Origin: JAFAMS01 sp049520515
GTDB taxonomy: Bacteria > Vulcanimicrobiota > Vulcanimicrobiia > Vulcanimicrobiales > Vulcanimicrobiaceae
Reading direction: 5' to 3'
Length of the DNA stretch: 64,000 nt
NCBI GenBank assembly: GCA_049520515.1
Contig: JBEKPS010000007.1
Location: 124,001-188,000 of the forward strand
Shown here: one piece after another, positions 7,740-16,863 of the stretch
Layout of the letters: the number at the start of each line of letters is the position of its first letter
How positions within the stretch are numbered: position 1 is the stretch's first letter
Made by a program: the position numbers and the translations under genes
Notes under the pieces: generated by a model
The model's database searches: none
Told to the model about the DNA's origin: nothing
Seen by the model: only the letters and a program-made list of their open reading frames with translations

Positions 7740-10421
7740 ATGGACACGGTCCCACTTCCTACGGGCACCGTAAGTTTCTTATTCACGGACATCGAGGGTA
7801 GCACCCGAAAGTGGGACGCACAGCCCGAAGCGATGGCGGCCGCGCTGGCGGCGCACGATCAAATCTTCCGGCAAGTCACAGCGAAGAACAGCGGTGCGGT
7901 CTTCAAGACGGTCGGCGATGCGTTCTGCTGTGCGTTTGCGCGACCGGTGGACGCGCTCGTGGCATCGATCGACGCGCAGCGCGAGCTTGCCGCGTACTCG
8001 TGGCCGCCCGAGACGGGCGAGGTGCGCGTGCGGATGGGCATTCACACCGGCACCGCGATCGAGCGCGACGGCGATTATTTCGGACCAACGCTGAATCGCG
8101 TCGCGCGACTGATGTCGGTGGCACACGGCGGCCAGATCGTGCTCTCGGCGGCGACGGCATCCCTACTGCAGTCGTCGACGCCGAAGGGCGTTTCGTTCAT
8201 CGACTTGGGGCTGCATCGACTCAAAGACCTTAGTCAGCCGGAGCATACCTACCAAGTTGCAGGCGATGGATTGCGAGCAGAGTTCCCGCCATTGCACTCG
8301 CTCGACGTTGTTGCAAATAACTTGCCCATCCAACTCACGAGCTTCATCGGACGTGACAAAGAGCTGTACGAGCTCAAGGGGCGTCTCGCGGAGCATCGCT
8401 TGATCACGCTGACCGGGCCAGGCGGGATTGGGAAGACGCGATTGTCGCTTCAGCTTGCGGCCGAGGAGTGCGCCAGTTATAAAGACGGATGTTGGTTCGT
8501 CTCGCTCGCCGGTGTCGAGCAAAACGATCTCGTGCCTTACGTCGTAGCGACGGCAGTCGGAGCGCAAGAGACACCCGGGCAACCAATCTTAGAAACATTG
8601 AAGCGCGAAATCGGCGACAAGCGGGTGCTGCTTGTCGTCGACAACGCCGAGCACTTAGTTCCTGAGGTGGCGGCGCTCGTGCGAGAGCTGTTGCTCGGAT
8701 GCGGTCACATCGCGATCATCGTGACGAGTCGCGAGGCGATTCATGTTGCCGGCGAACAAGTCGTCCGCATCTCCCCCATGCCGCGAACCGATGGGGAACG
8801 ATTGCTCATCGAGCGTGCTCGCGGACTGCGCGGTGCGTTTCGAGTTTCCGAATCGGACAAGGCCGCGTGGAACGATTTGCTTCAAAAATTGGAAGGTATT
8901 CCGCTTGCGATAGAGCTTGCCGCTGCTCGACTGAGCGCGTTTACGGTGACGCAGATCGACGAGCGGCTCTCATCGCGACTTGGACTCGCGTCGCGCGATA
9001 CGACCGGGTCCACGCGCCAGCGGACGCTGCGAAGCACGATCGATTGGAGTTATCAGCTTCTTAGAGCTGAGGAGAAGAAGGCATTTGCGCATCTGTCCGT
9101 GTTTGAAGGCAACTTCACGCTTGAAGCGAGTGAGGCAGTGCTTCGCTCAGCGGATATCGAGGAAATCGAAGGCGCCCTGCACTCTCTGGTCGAGAAATCA
9201 TTCGTCGTAACCGAGCTCGAGGGAGATAATCCGTTTTACGTTCTGCTCGAGGTCATGCGCGAATTCGGCCTCGAGCAACTCGTGGCGCTGGGCGAACTCG
9301 ATCGTGCGTCGCGGGCTCATTGCAATTACTATTTGTCGATGGCAGACGCCGCCGAAACGCTGAATCCGAAGCAGCGCGGCTCGTGGCTGGACAAAGTCGA
9401 GATTGAAATCGGCAACGTGCGCGCAGCGCTGATGTGGTCTCTTACAAATGTTCCCGAGACTGCAGCTAAGCTCGCCGTGGAGTTTTCGGCGTATTGGCAA
9501 ATGAGAAGTCATTTCACTGAAGGCCGCAGCTGGCTTCAGCGCGTGGTCGAGTCCGAAACGTCCCTACCGGCGGCAAAGCTTGCCCCATTATTGGATCGGG
9601 CCGCGGTGTTCGCGACGGTTCAGGACGATTATGTGGCGGCGCGCGATCTGTCCTTACGATCATGCGAACTCTATCGGGGCCTAAACGACGCGAGGGGCCT
9701 GGGCAGATGCGTGCACGCTCTTGCTGTAATCGAACACCGCTCGAGCAACACCGAAGAAGCACGGGAACAATACTTGCAGTCCGTCAAGATTTTACGAGAC
9801 GCGGGCGAGGACCGATTACTGAGTATAGCGCTCGCAAATCTTGCGTCTCTGGAATCCGAGGTCGGAAATTTGGCGCGTGCGGAAGAACTGCTAGAGGAGA
9901 GCCTTCGACTCGCAGAACCTCTGGGCGACGCTACCATAACAAGCTCGATTTTGCTCAGCTTCGCGACGCTAGAAGCGAGAAGAAACGACCTGGAGCGTGC
10001 CGAGAGTTATCTTGTTCGCGGTCTTGCGGCGAAGCGTGAACTGCGCAATCCCGTTGATATTGCTGACGCGCTCGCGAACTTGGCGTCTGTCGCGGCGCGT
10101 CAGCAAAAACCTGATGAGGCTCGCGGCCATGCGCGCGAAGCAATGCGTATCGCAGTGGAACTTCAGTTGAGGACACTTACGCTTAAAGTACTGGAAGCGT
10201 TTGTGCAGATCGCGCTCAGCGAGCGAGATTATCGTGCCGGCGCAAGGTTACTCGGCCTGTCGGAATCTTTGGGAAACGAGGCTGGAATAGGAACGAGCGT
10301 AGAAAATCGATCTGCGAGTCGGACGATTCGCGATCACCTCTCTGAAGAAGAATTTCACTTCCTCAACTCTGAAGGAGCCGCGTCGCGAATCTCCGATGCG
10401 CTCGTAACGTTACTAAACTGA
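7740..10421 (+). CDS. Class III nucleotide cyclase fused to STAND/NB-ARC ATPase and TPR region
   Basis: An 893-residue signalling protein. Residues about 10-170 form a class III adenylate/guanylate cyclase. The metal Asp residues are in FTDIEGST and VGDAF, the substrate Lys precedes VGDAF, the GDYFG Asp is present, and the transition-state Asn and Arg are in NRVARL; all catalytic positions look intact. Residues about 195-530 are an NB-ARC-like ATPase (Walker A GPGGIGKTRL, Walker B LLVVDNAEH, then ELAAARL). Residues about 560-860 are helical TPR-type repeats. Unlike many relatives it has no LuxR helix-turn-helix at the C-terminus, so cyclic nucleotide production is probably its output. It is divergent from mrp. 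Confidence 0.88.
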   Translation: MDTVPLPTGTVSFLFTDIEGSTRKWDAQPEAMAAALAAHDQIFRQVTAKNSGAVFKTVGDAFCCAFARPVDALVASIDAQRELAAYSWPPETGEVRVRMGIHTGTAIERDGDYFGPTLNRVARLMSVAHGGQIVLSAATASLLQSSTPKGVSFIDLGLHRLKDLSQPEHTYQVAGDGLRAEFPPLHSLDVVANNLPIQLTSFIGRDKELYELKGRLAEHRLITLTGPGGIGKTRLSLQLAAEECASYKDGCWFVSLAGVEQNDLVPYVVATAVGAQETPGQPILETLKREIGDKRVLLVVDNAEHLVPEVAALVRELLLGCGHIAIIVTSREAIHVAGEQVVRISPMPRTDGERLLIERARGLRGAFRVSESDKAAWNDLLQKLEGIPLAIELAAARLSAFTVTQIDERLSSRLGLASRDTTGSTRQRTLRSTIDWSYQLLRAEEKKAFAHLSVFEGNFTLEASEAVLRSADIEEIEGALHSLVEKSFVVTELEGDNPFYVLLEVMREFGLEQLVALGELDRASRAHCNYYLSMADAAETLNPKQRGSWLDKVEIEIGNVRAALMWSLTNVPETAAKLAVEFSAYWQMRSHFTEGRSWLQRVVESETSLPAAKLAPLLDRAAVFATVQDDYVAARDLSLRSCELYRGLNDARGLGRCVHALAVIEHRSSNTEEAREQYLQSVKILRDAGEDRLLSIALANLASLESEVGNLARAEELLEESLRLAEPLGDATITSSILLSFATLEARRNDLERAESYLVRGLAAKRELRNPVDIADALANLASVAARQQKPDEARGHAREAMRIAVELQLRTLTLKVLEAFVQIALSERDYRAGARLLGLSESLGNEAGIGTSVENRSASRTIRDHLSEEEFHFLNSEGAASRISDALVTLLN

Positions 10422-10426
10422 GCGAA

Positions 10427-10831
10427 CTACGCAGCAACCACGACAATCGACAACCTCGAATGGCTCGTAGGGCTGCTTTCGCCCTCTCGTGCGCCATCTT
10501 TGGCATAGAAGCCCTTCAAAATTCCTCCGCCGCCGACGCCTGGCGCTTCTCGATTGTCGAAAATAATCGACGTCGTTCCCATTGCTGGCGGTTGCGGGTA
10601 GGGCGTTTGGTCCTCGGCCCAAATGAAGATCTGAACCTTTGTGAACGAGAGTTTGCAGTCGCCTTTGACCTTGCGGCGGATGCCTGCGAGCGACTCGCAA
10701 TACATGTTGATGGGAATATTCCCGCCTTCGGCGGGGAGTTGGTTGGCGACTATTTCGGCAACGACCGCGGCCATCGCGGCGCCGCTAATCTTCAAGGCCG
10801 TTCCACGATTGACGCTACCTGATTTTTTCAT
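10427..10831 (-). CDS. Hypothetical protein, 134 aa
   Basis: I do not recognise this protein. The gene looks real because GGGAGTG precedes the ATG at a proper distance and the reading frame lies just downstream of the MFS gene, on the same strand and after a hairpin. The N-terminus is basic and then weakly hydrophobic (GAAMAAVVAEIVA), which might be a poor signal sequence. The middle has two cysteines (MYCESL and GDCKLSF), and a Gly-rich segment (GVGGGGILKGFYAKDG) follows. It is convergent with the cyclase/STAND gene, whose stop lies 5 bases from its own. Confidence 0.55.
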   Translation of the reverse strand: MKKSGSVNRGTALKISGAAMAAVVAEIVANQLPAEGGNIPINMYCESLAGIRRKVKGDCKLSFTKVQIFIWAEDQTPYPQPPAMGTTSIIFDNREAPGVGGGGILKGFYAKDGAREGESSPTSHSRLSIVVVAA

Positions 10832-10860
10832 CGCTCACTCCCGTAAAGAGAATGCAATCG

Positions 10861-10886
10861 AGCAGCCGATTAAGCGCTCGGCTGCT
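10861..10886 (-). terminator. Hairpin after the MFS gene
   Basis: AGCAGCCGA and TCGGCTGCT form a 9-bp perfect stem around an 8-base loop, starting 7 bases after the MFS stop on the minus strand. Only a broken T-rich stretch follows, so termination may be partial and let transcription reach the small downstream gene. Confidence 0.5.
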
Positions 10887-10893
10887 TCAGGCG

Positions 10894-12333
10894 TTAAGCA
10901 TTAGTCATTGTCGGGATAGGCTCCCGCCCTATTCTCGATGATTCACGCCCTTTTCGGAGCGCGCTGACGATCGCGCCGATGCCGGCAATCGCGGCTGCGA
11001 CCCATAGTGAAATCGGGCCGGCCATTGCAATTGACGCATGGGTTTGGCCCAAAACGAAAATCTCGTGAGCTCCAGCCGCTCCGAAGACGACGGCGACGAG
11101 CGCAGCGCCGAGCGATTGTCCGAACAGACGCGCCGTTGCGAGCATTCCGCCGGCGGTCCCACCGCGTTCGGGCGGGACGCTCGAGAGCAATTCTCGATTG
11201 TTTGGCGGCTGGAAGAAGCCAAATCCGATTCCAGCAATCATTTCGCGCCAGATGATCTCGAGGGCGCTCGGATTCGCGGGCAATAGCGCAAGGAGCCCGA
11301 GTCCCACCATCATGATTGCGAGTCCAAATGTCGACAGTATCCAAGCGGGAACGCGATCGGCGAGACGGCCCGAGAACGGCGCAACGCACGCAACTGATAA
11401 CGGCCACGGTGTAAACAGAAGTCCGGATTCAAATGGAGTTCGCCCGAGCACGGCTTGAAAGAAGAACGGAAGCGAAACGACGGCGAGTCCAGCTCCTGTG
11501 AACGAACACGCCGAGGTCAAGGCTGAAAGCGTAAAGGCGGGACGCTTGAAAAGATCGAGAGGAAGTAGCGGCCGCGGCGCGCGTCGCTCTTGCCGGATAA
11601 ACATGACCAGCGCCACGATACAAATTGCAAAGCACCCGGCGATCGCGCCTTCCGTTCCACGATGCGCGATGGCTTCGACTCCGAGCGTGAAGAAGCTCAG
11701 CGACAAGCCAACCCAGATCGCGCCGAGTAGATCGAAGTCGCGCCACGTTCCCGCCGTCGGGAAACGCGGAATCGTTTTCGCTGATACAAAAAGATCGACC
11801 GCTCCGATCGGGACGTTGACCATGAAAAGCCACGACCAATGCGCGATCGCGAGAATTGCGCCGCCGATTGTCGGACCAGCTGCCGCGCTCGTTGCGACCG
11901 TGAGCGCCATCCATCCGGTGCCGCGGCCAAGCATGTTCGGCGGATAAATCCGGCGGATCATTCCGGGTTGGATGCCCATGATCATTGCTGCCCCGAAGCC
12001 CTGTAAGATGCGCGCCGCGACCAGCTGCGGGAGCGAGTGCGCCAACGCGCACAACAGCGAGCCTATTGTGAAGACCGCGATCCCGACGCGGTAGACGAAC
12101 GCGTACCCGATTAGCTCGCCGAGCGACGCAAACGCAAAGAGCGTTCCCGTTATCGCAATCTGAAAGCCATTGACGATCCAAATCGACTGCGTCGGCGAAG
12201 ACTGCAGCTCATGCGAGATCGTCGGCAGAGCAACATTCGCAATCGAGGAATCGAGGACTGCCATGACCGTTGCCGTCTGGAACGTTATGAGCGCGAGCCG
12301 GCGCTGAAGGACGGGAAGACCTTGATTCGTCAG
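10894..12333 (-). CDS. MFS drug/proton antiporter, DHA2 (EmrB/QacA) family
   Basis: A multi-spanning exporter of the DHA2 subfamily, which uses proton influx to expel small molecules. Family blocks are VLDSSIANVALPTI in TM1, QFVAARILQGFGAAM-like motif C region, and many hydrophobic helices to the end, consistent with 12-14 spans. The first canonical start, ATG at 12264, cuts TM1 in half; the frame upstream encodes the missing half (LALITFQTATV) back to the lipA stop. No ATG, GTG or TTG is available there. CTG at 12333-12331 overlaps the lipA TGA as CTGA and is used here as the likely coupled start. The substrate is unknown. Confidence 0.8.
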   Translation of the reverse strand: MTNQGLPVLQRRLALITFQTATVMAVLDSSIANVALPTISHELQSSPTQSIWIVNGFQIAITGTLFAFASLGELIGYAFVYRVGIAVFTIGSLLCALAHSLPQLVAARILQGFGAAMIMGIQPGMIRRIYPPNMLGRGTGWMALTVATSAAAGPTIGGAILAIAHWSWLFMVNVPIGAVDLFVSAKTIPRFPTAGTWRDFDLLGAIWVGLSLSFFTLGVEAIAHRGTEGAIAGCFAICIVALVMFIRQERRAPRPLLPLDLFKRPAFTLSALTSACSFTGAGLAVVSLPFFFQAVLGRTPFESGLLFTPWPLSVACVAPFSGRLADRVPAWILSTFGLAIMMVGLGLLALLPANPSALEIIWREMIAGIGFGFFQPPNNRELLSSVPPERGGTAGGMLATARLFGQSLGAALVAVVFGAAGAHEIFVLGQTHASIAMAGPISLWVAAAIAGIGAIVSALRKGRESSRIGREPIPTMTNA

Positions 12334-13196
12334 CTGAACGCCTGTTCTGCGTGGTAGGAACTGCGTGAAAGCGGGCTCGAGACGACTTGCCGGAAGCCTT
12401 TGCTTTGACCGAGGACGCGCAAGCGCTCGAACTTTTCGGGCGTCACGAACTCCTCGACCGGAAGATGCCGTTTGGTGGGCTGCAAGTATTGCCCCATCGT
12501 GAAGATGTCGACGCCGGCCTCACGCGCGTCGTCCATCGCCTGCTCGATCTCGTTGTCGTTTTCGCCGAGGCCGAGCATCAGCGAGGTCTTCGTGTAGCGG
12601 ACTTTGGCGCTTCGCGTTGCGTGCCGCAAGATTGACAGCGACTGATCGTAGGTCGCCCGGCGGTCGCGAATTTTGTTCTGCAAGCGGCGTACGGTCTCCA
12701 AGTTGTGCGCGAGCACTTCGGGCTCCGCATCCAGCACAACATCCAGCGCCGCAAGATCGCCGGCGAAATCGCCGGTCAAGCATTCCACTTTTGCCTCAGG
12801 CGTGATCTTGTGAATCATACGCACCGTGTTGGCGAAGATCGACGCGCCGCCGTCGGCGAGATCATCGCGATCGACCGCTGTCAGGACGAGATATTTCCAG
12901 CCCATCTCCGCGACCGCTTCGGCGACGCGCTTGGGTTCAAGCCAATCGACTTCGCCGCGCGGATTGCCGGTTTTCACCGCGCAGAAATGACAGCCGCGCG
13001 TGCACGTATCGCCGAGGATCATGATCGTCGCAGTCCCTGCGCCCCAACACTCCGCAAGATTCGGACAACGCGCTTCCTGGCACACCGTGTGCAAATCGAG
13101 CCGCTTAACCTTGCCGAGAACGCTCTCGTACTGCTCGCCCGAAGGCAAGCGCACTTTCAACCACGGCGGCTTGCGAAGTGCTTCCACATTGCTCAT
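12330..13196 (-). CDS. lipA: Lipoyl synthase LipA
   Basis: A 288-residue radical SAM enzyme that inserts two sulfurs into protein-bound octanoyl groups. The auxiliary cluster cysteines are in CQEARCPNLAEC and the SAM cluster is CTRGCHFC. The C-terminal RSSYHAE block holds the conserved Ser that ligates the auxiliary cluster. It starts at an ATG that overlaps the lipB stop as ATGA, so the two are translationally coupled. Together with lipB and lpd upstream it makes and uses lipoyl cofactors for 2-oxoacid dehydrogenases. Confidence 0.97.
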   Translation of the reverse strand: MSNVEALRKPPWLKVRLPSGEQYESVLGKVKRLDLHTVCQEARCPNLAECWGAGTATIMILGDTCTRGCHFCAVKTGNPRGEVDWLEPKRVAEAVAEMGWKYLVLTAVDRDDLADGGASIFANTVRMIHKITPEAKVECLTGDFAGDLAALDVVLDAEPEVLAHNLETVRRLQNKIRDRRATYDQSLSILRHATRSAKVRYTKTSLMLGLGENDNEIEQAMDDAREAGVDIFTMGQYLQPTKRHLPVEEFVTPEKFERLRVLGQSKGFRQVVSSPLSRSSYHAEQAFS

Positions 13197-13864
13197 GACG
13201 CTTTGCGCGCGCTTTCCGATGCAGTGACAAAAGTAACATCGAAGACGCGCGAGAGCTCTTCGAGCAAGACGCCCTTTGCGTCATCGTACGAAACGAGCCG
13301 GCCGGTTTCATGGCTGAGCGACGTGATTCCGCGATCGATGAGCCCGCACGGATTGATCAAGCGATCGTAGTCGAGTGTGGTCGACGCGTTGAGCGCCATG
13401 CCGTGCAGCGACGTCATCTTTTGCACGGCGAGCCCGATCGCACAGACGCAATTGCTCCCGACCCACGCGCCGGCGTGCGCGCTCCAGCGCTCCGCCGTGA
13501 TACCGTAGCGCGTGCAGGCGGCAATTGCCGCCTCTTCGAGCTTACGCACGAGCGGAACGATTTCGCGAAAGCGTGGAAGCCGCATGATGGGATAGATCAC
13601 GACTTGTCCGGGACCGTGATACGTGACGTCCCCGCCGCGCTCGATCTCGTGCACCTCGACGCCCTGCGCAAGCAATGTCTCACGCGGGACGCGCAAGCTG
13701 TTCGTCTTGCCTTGGCGTCCGATCGTCACGACTGGATCGTGTTCGACGGCAATCCACACATCGCGCTCGCGGCCTGCGGCAACTTCTGCGTGGAGTGCAC
13801 GTTGAAGTTGCCACGTGTCCGCGTACGAACGGCGTCCGAGATCGAGGAGAAGAGCAGTCCCGAT
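13193..13864 (-). CDS. lipB: Octanoyl-ACP:protein N-octanoyltransferase LipB
   Basis: LipB moves octanoate from acyl carrier protein to lipoyl domains, providing the substrate for LipA. The N-terminal LDLGRRSYADTWQLQ, the RGGDVTYHGPGQ motif and the catalytic Cys region (INPCGLIDRGITSL) are all present. The conserved N-terminus begins within a few codons of the lpd stop (TAA at 13872-13870), but no ATG, GTG or TTG is available there. The next GTG would remove about 40 conserved residues. The start drawn here is ATC at 13864; CTA at 13873, overlapping the TAA, is another option. The product is certain, the first codon is not. Confidence 0.9.
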   Translation of the reverse strand: MGTALLLDLGRRSYADTWQLQRALHAEVAAGRERDVWIAVEHDPVVTIGRQGKTNSLRVPRETLLAQGVEVHEIERGGDVTYHGPGQVVIYPIMRLPRFREIVPLVRKLEEAAIAACTRYGITAERWSAHAGAWVGSNCVCAIGLAVQKMTSLHGMALNASTTLDYDRLINPCGLIDRGITSLSHETGRLVSYDDAKGVLLEELSRVFDVTFVTASESARKAS

Positions 13865-13869
13865 GGCAG

Positions 13870-15315
13870 TTAGACTCCGACGGGCTGCTTCGGTTTTGGA
13901 TTGAGGATGTGAATGGCTTTGCCGTGGATAGCTTCGGCTGCGTCGAGGATCGATTCGGTCAGCGTCGGGTGCGGATGGATCGAGAGTCCGATATCTTCGA
14001 TCGTCGAACCCATCTCGAGCGCGATGATCCCTTCGCCGATCAGCGATTCGGCTTGCGGCGCCACAATGTGCATGCCGAGGAATTGATCGGTCTTGGCATC
14101 GCCGATGAGCTTGATCATGCCGCCGTCGAGGTCGTTCATCGTCCGTGCGCGTCCGCTTGCGACGAGCGGGAATTTGCCGACCTTGATCTCGTGACCGGCG
14201 GCTTTCGCCTCCTCCTCGGAGAGACCGACGGTCGCAACTTCGGGATCCGTGTAGACGCAATTTGGAATCGCGACCGGATCGAAGGCGGCTGACTTGTCGC
14301 CGGAAATTGCTTCAGCTGCGACGACGCCTTCCTTCATTGCTTTGTGCGCGAGCAGCGGGCCGCCGGTGATATCGCCGATCGCGTAGATGCCGTCGACCGA
14401 AGTCTTACGGCGCGCATCAACTTTGATGAAGCCTTTCTCGTCGGTTTTGAGACCCGCAGCTTCGAGATTCAATCCGTCGGTCACCGGGCGGCGTCCGACC
14501 GCAACCAATACCATCTCGTACTCGCGCGTCTCATCTTTGCCGCCGGTCAGCTCGCCATTGAGCGTCGCTTTCACGCCTTTGCCGGTCTTCTCAATCGTCT
14601 TGACCGACGTATTGAGCGCAATCTCGATCCCTTGCTTCTTGAGAATGCGCAATAAGGTCTTGCCGATCTCGAGATCGGTGCCGGTGAGAATCTGCGGCAA
14701 CATTTCAACGACTTGGACTTGTGAACCGAGCCGCTGATAAACGGTTGAGAATTCCAGACCGATCACTCCGCCGCCGACGATCAAAATCGATTTCGGAATC
14801 TTCTTCAATTTTACGGCATCATCGGAGTTGATGATCGTCTCGCCGTCGCGCGGCCACGCCTTGATGTCAACCGGCGCACCGCCCGTCGCGACGACGATGG
14901 CTTGCGCGGTATACGTATCCGTACCGCCGTCGCGCTTCTTGAGCTGCACTTTGTTCTTGGAAACGAACGATGCTTCGCCGTAAGCGAATTTCACGCCGTT
15001 ACCTTTGAAGAGCGTGTTTACGCCGCCGACGTTGGCCTTGACCACCTCTTGTGTGAACTTCTCGACGCCCTCGCGATCGATCGTCGGTTTTGCGACCTTG
15101 ATGCCTATCAAATCGGCGTGGTCGATTTGCCGCACGACCTCGCTGACGTGCAGCAGCGCTTTGGTTGGGATGCAGCCCAGGTTCAGGCAAACGCCGCCGA
15201 CCTCTTCACGGTCGAAGCACACGACGTTTTTTCCGAGCTGCGCGAGCCGAATCGCGGCGTGATAACCGCCAGGCCCGGCACCGATGACGATTGCGTCGAC
15301 GGTTTGGTCAGCCAA
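13870..15315 (-). CDS. lpdA: Dihydrolipoamide dehydrogenase (E3)
   Basis: A 481-residue flavoprotein disulfide reductase that reoxidises lipoyl groups of 2-oxoacid dehydrogenases with NAD+. It has the FAD motif VIGAGPGGYHAA, the redox-active disulfide CLNLGCIPTKAL, the NAD-binding GGGVIGLE and the C-terminal HPHPTLTE with the catalytic His. The start is TTG at 15315 with AGGAG about 10 bases upstream. It is the first gene of lpd-lipB-lipA-MFS. No E1 or E2 gene is adjacent in this window. Confidence 0.96.
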   Translation of the reverse strand: MADQTVDAIVIGAGPGGYHAAIRLAQLGKNVVCFDREEVGGVCLNLGCIPTKALLHVSEVVRQIDHADLIGIKVAKPTIDREGVEKFTQEVVKANVGGVNTLFKGNGVKFAYGEASFVSKNKVQLKKRDGGTDTYTAQAIVVATGGAPVDIKAWPRDGETIINSDDAVKLKKIPKSILIVGGGVIGLEFSTVYQRLGSQVQVVEMLPQILTGTDLEIGKTLLRILKKQGIEIALNTSVKTIEKTGKGVKATLNGELTGGKDETREYEMVLVAVGRRPVTDGLNLEAAGLKTDEKGFIKVDARRKTSVDGIYAIGDITGGPLLAHKAMKEGVVAAEAISGDKSAAFDPVAIPNCVYTDPEVATVGLSEEEAKAAGHEIKVGKFPLVASGRARTMNDLDGGMIKLIGDAKTDQFLGMHIVAPQAESLIGEGIIALEMGSTIEDIGLSIHPHPTLTESILDAAEAIHGKAIHILNPKPKQPVGV

Positions 15316-15342
15316 GGTAAATTGTCTCCTCTTCTACTTTGT

Positions 15343-16863
15343 ATGAGCGGCGCGAGTACGCGGGCGGTTTCGGACCTTGCCACGAATTGGATGGCTGTGC
15401 GAACGATTGGATGGGGAGAGATCGCAGCCAAACTGGACCGCGATAGTATTGTTCCGATCTACCGTCAGATTTACGAGCACCTTCGAGAGCAAATTTTGGC
15501 TGGCGTCCTTCCCGAGTCGACCCGCCTCCCCCCCGAACGCACGTTGGCACAGTTGCTGAACGTGAACCGCTCGACGATCGTCCACTCGTACCGCGAGCTG
15601 GCCGCCGACGGTTTGATCGATCAGCGGGTCGGGTCCGGCTCGCGCGTCGCGTCGCCGCTCCCGGTCTCGCCACCGGATCGCCACGCCTCAGTTCCGTGGT
15701 GGGTGACGCTCCCGTCCTGGCGGGTTGGCGAGTTCCCCGCGATTCTGGGCGAGCTGGCTTCCTCGCCCGAAGCGCTCTCGGACGGCCATCGCCGAATCGC
15801 ATTCGTCCAAGGCGTGCCACCGGCGACACCCTCACCGCTCGCCGATCTCTCGGCATCGTTCGCGCGGGTCGGCGGCAACGTCGACTTTGTACTTTCATAC
15901 GGGAACAGCGAGGGCTTCGTCCCGCTTCGCGCCGCGATCGCGCGCCGAATGCAAAAGCGGGGCTGTGCAGTCCAAGAGCGCGACGTCTTGATCCTCACGG
16001 GCTCGACGCAAGGCATCACGCTCGTGGCGCAAAGCCTCGCCGAACCCGGCGACGAGATCATCGTCGAAGCGCCGACCTATCCCGGTGCGCTGCAGATTTT
16101 CCAGATTGCTGGTTTGCGCGCGATTCCCGTTGCGGTCGATGACGAAGGCATGCGCGTCGATCACGTCGAGGCGATTTTGCGCACCCGGCGCCCGCGCTTC
16201 ATTTATACGATGCCGTCGTTGCACAATCCGACGGGCACGACGATGAACGAGGATCGCCGCGAGCGTTTGGTCACGCTTGCACAACGTTCCGGCGTTCCGA
16301 TCGTGGAAGACGATCCGTACGGAGAACTCGCGACCGTGGCTCGCGAACCGCTGGCGGCCAAGAATGCCGAGTACGTCGTGTACATCAGCTCGTTTTCGAA
16401 AACGATCGCGCCATCGTTGCGTCTGGGCTGGCTGACCGCGCCGCGCACGATCTTCGAGCGCCTGCTCCTACGTAAGCAATCGATCGATATGGCCTCGAGC
16501 ATGTACATGCAAGCCGGCGTGCACGATTATCTGGAAGGTCCGTACGATCAACATTTGGTGGCGCTGCGCGAAGAACTGGCTCTCAGACGCAGTATCGCAG
16601 ACGAGGCCGTTTTACGCTATTGGCCGCGCACCGTCCGCGTGTGGCCGGCGCACGGCGGATTCTATTTGTGGGCGACAACGCCGCGCGAGATACGAACGCG
16701 TTCGCTGCTCGACGAGTCGGAGCGGCACGGCGCTTCGTTCTTGTTTGGCGAAGCGTTTTTCGCAGGTTCGGGCGGCGATCATAGTCTTCGTTTAGCCTTG
16801 ACGCCCGTCGAGCGCGATGAGATTGCGGAAGGGATCAAACGCATCGGTGCAGCGCTCGCCTAA
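15343..16863 (+). CDS. MocR-type GntR/aminotransferase-like transcriptional regulator
   Basis: A 506-residue regulator: a GntR winged helix at about residues 35-100 (PIYRQIYEHLREQIL, TRLPPERTLAQLLNVNRSTI) followed by a fold-type I PLP aminotransferase-like domain. The PLP lysine is in SSFSKTIAPSLRLGW and the TGSTQGITL and HNPTG motifs are intact. MocR proteins sense PLP or amino compounds and often control a neighbouring gene. It is divergent from lpd with only 27 bases between the starts, so lpd-lipB-lipA is a possible target (inference). ATG at 15343 is used; ATG at 15391 is an alternative. Confidence 0.9.
   Translation: MSGASTRAVSDLATNWMAVRTIGWGEIAAKLDRDSIVPIYRQIYEHLREQILAGVLPESTRLPPERTLAQLLNVNRSTIVHSYRELAADGLIDQRVGSGSRVASPLPVSPPDRHASVPWWVTLPSWRVGEFPAILGELASSPEALSDGHRRIAFVQGVPPATPSPLADLSASFARVGGNVDFVLSYGNSEGFVPLRAAIARRMQKRGCAVQERDVLILTGSTQGITLVAQSLAEPGDEIIVEAPTYPGALQIFQIAGLRAIPVAVDDEGMRVDHVEAILRTRRPRFIYTMPSLHNPTGTTMNEDRRERLVTLAQRSGVPIVEDDPYGELATVAREPLAAKNAEYVVYISSFSKTIAPSLRLGWLTAPRTIFERLLLRKQSIDMASSMYMQAGVHDYLEGPYDQHLVALREELALRRSIADEAVLRYWPRTVRVWPAHGGFYLWATTPREIRTRSLLDESERHGASFLFGEAFFAGSGGDHSLRLALTPVERDEIAEGIKRIGAALA

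Noticed and set aside
13865..14260. Upstream extension of the lipB frame through the lpd gene
   Set aside because: It overlaps lpd in another frame, is Arg-rich shadow sequence and has no LipB similarity.
14902..15342. Upstream extension of the MocR regulator frame
   Set aside because: It is antisense to lpd; family similarity begins only after ATG 15343.
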